Shown here in pieces: positions 62,437 through 64,000 of a stretch of 64,000 bases of DNA (its first letter is position 1; each line of letters opens with the position of its first letter). Origin of the DNA: UBA10646 sp046296295 (GTDB lineage Bacteria > Bacteroidota > Bacteroidia > Chitinophagales > Chitinophagaceae); the NCBI GenBank assembly GCA_046296295.1, contig JBKBLG010000013.1, forward strand, positions 1 through 64,000, written 5' to 3'. The position numbers were made by a program, and so were the translations under genes. The notes under the pieces are model-generated. The model was not told where the DNA came from. It saw nothing but the letters and a program-made list of their open reading frames with translations, and did not search any database.

Positions 62437-63171
62437 AGCCAACACCATAGCATCCCGACAACGGGATGAAGTCGTGCTTCTGCCAACGCACCCCACCCGA
62501 AGACCCACGACACCCCGCCACCCTTTCAGCGGTGCAGTAAAAAATAAAGCATGAGTTGTTTTATGGCCATGTGCTTGCGGTAGGTTCATTCACTTCATCT
62601 CCATTCCGTTCAGGCGTTTCGTTCATTCCGCTTCGCTTCATTCTCTTCACTATCCTTCACTGCATTTCGCCTCCGTTCATTTCACCAACCTCAGCACCGC
62701 ACAGCAAAAGCAATTCCCTCTCTTCATTCCGCAAAGCCAACACACAGGCTTTCCGTGTCATGGCGTTTGCTTATCCCTCGCTACAATGGCTTTTGATTTT
62801 TGAAAAGTTACAAAAGCCGCCACCGCTTCTAAGCAAACTGCTCATGCCACTCCAAGCCGCCAACCCGGTTTGCTCCATTCCGTTCAGTCATTGCCTTTGC
62901 TCTTTACCCACCCCACGATTGAAAGCGGTATGCTTTATTTTTTCCTGCGAAGTGTTTACCCCAGCCGACCCACGAAAGACATCATCGGAATACAAATACG
63001 GTTGAAATGAGATGCTGTGAAAAGACTACAGCGATTGATATTACTTTCTCTAAATAAGGAATGCAGATAAGGAGGATCTGATTGAAAAAAATAAAAATAA
63101 AAAGTGCAGCAATTGGAGCGAAGCGGAAATCGCTGACACCGAAATAACATAAAAAATAAGTCAGCAAAGTT

Positions 63172-63319
63172 AGGTGGCTGGCACAGGCCAACGCACTAAA
63201 AAAACCAAAAGACTACGGCATAATGAAAGGCAAATAAGCTGTTTAATTTTTATAAGGTATTTGCCTTTCACCCTTCGGGACTTATTCCGTTTCCTTTTGG
63301 TTTTTTAGCCACGCCACCT
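63172..63319. repeat. Large nested inverted repeat H5
   Basis: Outer AGGTGGC / GCCACCT, middle CTAAAAAAACCAAAAG / CTTTTGGTTTTTTAG (one A-T pair unmatched), inner GAAAGGCAAATA / TATTTGCCTTTC. The parts line up in order, so a long hairpin or cruciform is possible. Confidence 0.8.
63196..63223 (+). repeat. 28 bp direct repeat, copy 1
   Basis: Starts CTAAAAAAACCAAAAG and ends ACGGCATAA; identical to 63957-63984. Both copies lie after a GCAAAGTTAG sequence and a variable palindrome. Confidence 0.9.
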
Positions 63320-63442
63320 GTGGGATTGCTTTCTTTTTTTTTCTGTTTTTTTTCTTTGTCAAATTATATATGTGCTGCGGAGCGTAAGCGAAGCAGGGCT
63401 GAGGCAAAGGCTTAAAGCAGGCTCAAAATTTAAGCACTCATT

Positions 63443-63868
63443 ATGCACAGTCCGAAGTTTCAAACGTACAGCGTAAAGCATCAAAGCACAGGTTTTGAAT
63501 TTTACATTTTATCGAAAGGGTTAAACAGTGGTAAGCCTCTGGTAACTCCATGCCCCAATTCATTTGTTTGCATCTGCAAAAGCCAGGAGCAGAAAGATTT
63601 TTATTTCTGGTTGCTGTTTGGTTTGTGGAAGGCAAAACATTTTCATCAGTTTCTTACTGGTTCCGTTATACCGTTTATTCGTTTATCAGATTTGAAAGAT
63701 GAGGTTTTCAATCAGGCTGAGAAAGTAAGTAAGCAGGAAAAGGAGTATAAAAGCACAGTAGATAAAATCAAGCAGCTGGAAGAAAAAGAAAAAGCCATCC
63801 GGCAAAATCTGGCTTTAATCAATGATTTGAAAAGGGCAATGATATACCGGCATCTAAAAAGCAAATAG
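63443..63868 (+). CDS. DUF6943-like protein of Bacteroidota mobile elements
   Basis: A 141-residue protein. The N-terminal core (FEFYILSKGLNSGKPLVTPCPNSFVCICKSQEQKDFYFWLLFGLWKAKHFHQFLTGSVIPFI) has the wording I associate with DUF6943, and a C-terminal coiled coil (QAEKVSKQEKEYKSTVDKIKQLEEKEKAIRQN) follows. Function unknown. It is the only gene between the two 28 bp repeats. The start ATG at 63443 is the first available; no signal peptide or membrane helix is seen. Confidence 0.65.
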   Translation: MHSPKFQTYSVKHQSTGFEFYILSKGLNSGKPLVTPCPNSFVCICKSQEQKDFYFWLLFGLWKAKHFHQFLTGSVIPFIRLSDLKDEVFNQAEKVSKQEKEYKSTVDKIKQLEEKEKAIRQNLALINDLKRAMIYRHLKSK

Positions 63869-63956
63869 TAAGGCTGACCTAAACATGATGCTGCACCGTG
63901 CATAAATAAATTTTGATGTGCAAAGTTAGCATGGCGGGCAGACGCACAAGCCCGAC

Positions 63957-63984
63957 CTAAAAAAACCAAAAGACTACGGCATAA
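63957..63984 (+). repeat. 28 bp direct repeat, copy 2
   Basis: Identical to 63196-63223. Its partner inverted arm, if any, would lie beyond the right edge. Confidence 0.9.
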
Positions 63985-64000
63985 ACACAGACCCACCGCA

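Larger units (their letters stand above)
61984..63440. other. Non-coding region rich in inverted repeats
   Basis: No gene can be supported in about 1.5 kb. Long frames at 62054-62434 and 62556-63005 have proline/histidine/serine-rich translations without domain character and follow the repeat structure. The stretch holds the hairpins listed separately and a CATCCCG/CGGGATG stem (62451-62468). Composition is richer in GC than the flanking genes. Confidence 0.6.

Noticed and set aside
62556..63005. Possible 149-residue protein
   Set aside because: The translation reads as low-complexity F/S/P text produced by repeated TTCATTCCG-like DNA; no recognisable fold, no neighbour in operon arrangement.

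Overview
The window is a piece of a low-GC Bacteroidota chromosome, most likely from the order Chitinophagales. The support is gene content and architecture: a TamB-type giant protein, YtxJ, an M14 peptidase, a heavy-metal RND pump fused to TolC, a BT4734/DUF3987 protein, and TAnnTTTG promoter -7 boxes with weak ribosome binding sites. The genus cannot be decided from this sequence.

Region 1 (1 to about 35686) is ordinary chromosomal backbone: cell-envelope and lipid genes (partial plsC, dacB, tamB, a TPR protein with an outer-membrane barrel), nucleotide and tRNA housekeeping (maf, queG, mnmE, tRNA-Lys), central metabolism (pckA), Mg2+ transport (mgtE), CinA, and peptidases (iaaA-like, M14, ggt). 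It carries a dispersed 12 to 14 bp sequence, CCTTACGGTAAATG and close variants. The strict 12-mer occurs 17 times in 35.7 kb, in coding and intergenic DNA, on both strands, in three reading frames and once as an inverted pair at a gene end. It then disappears. Density, shape and placement resemble DNA-uptake sequences or HIP-type iterated palindromes.

Region 2 (35687 to the right edge) is an integrated element inserted at the 3' end of mnmE. Its left end has an integrase-arm-like repeat region, a zinc-ribbon/excisionase-like HTH protein, a tyrosine integrase, an unknown protein, a second HTH protein and a BT4734/DUF3987 replication-type protein. Cargo follows: (a) a heavy-metal efflux block (DUF6660-like protein, CusA-TolC fusion, CusB-like adaptor, P1B ATPase) flanked by two nearly identical 36 bp REP-like palindromes; (b) a type I restriction-modification locus (XRE regulator, hsdM, hsdS with TAEL repeats, hsdR) with a REP-associated transposase gene seated between hsdS and hsdR; (c) a tight cluster of a YhcG/DUF1016 nuclease, a four-helix-bundle protein and an Argonaute-like protein with a probably inactive PIWI domain; (d) an ArsR-MerTP-GDCCVxC operon with a clear operator/promoter. 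The last 2.2 kb is mostly non-coding and contains several long inverted repeats, ending with a DUF6943-like gene between two identical 28 bp direct repeats. No attR and no conjugation genes are visible, so the element continues beyond the window.

The strongest candidates for something undescribed are the dispersed CCTTACGGTAAATG repeat and the nuclease/four-helix/Argonaute cluster. The transposase gene that contains three REP-like palindromes and an eight-unit tandem repeat is also unusual. All functional assignments come from reading motifs by eye; no database search was run.
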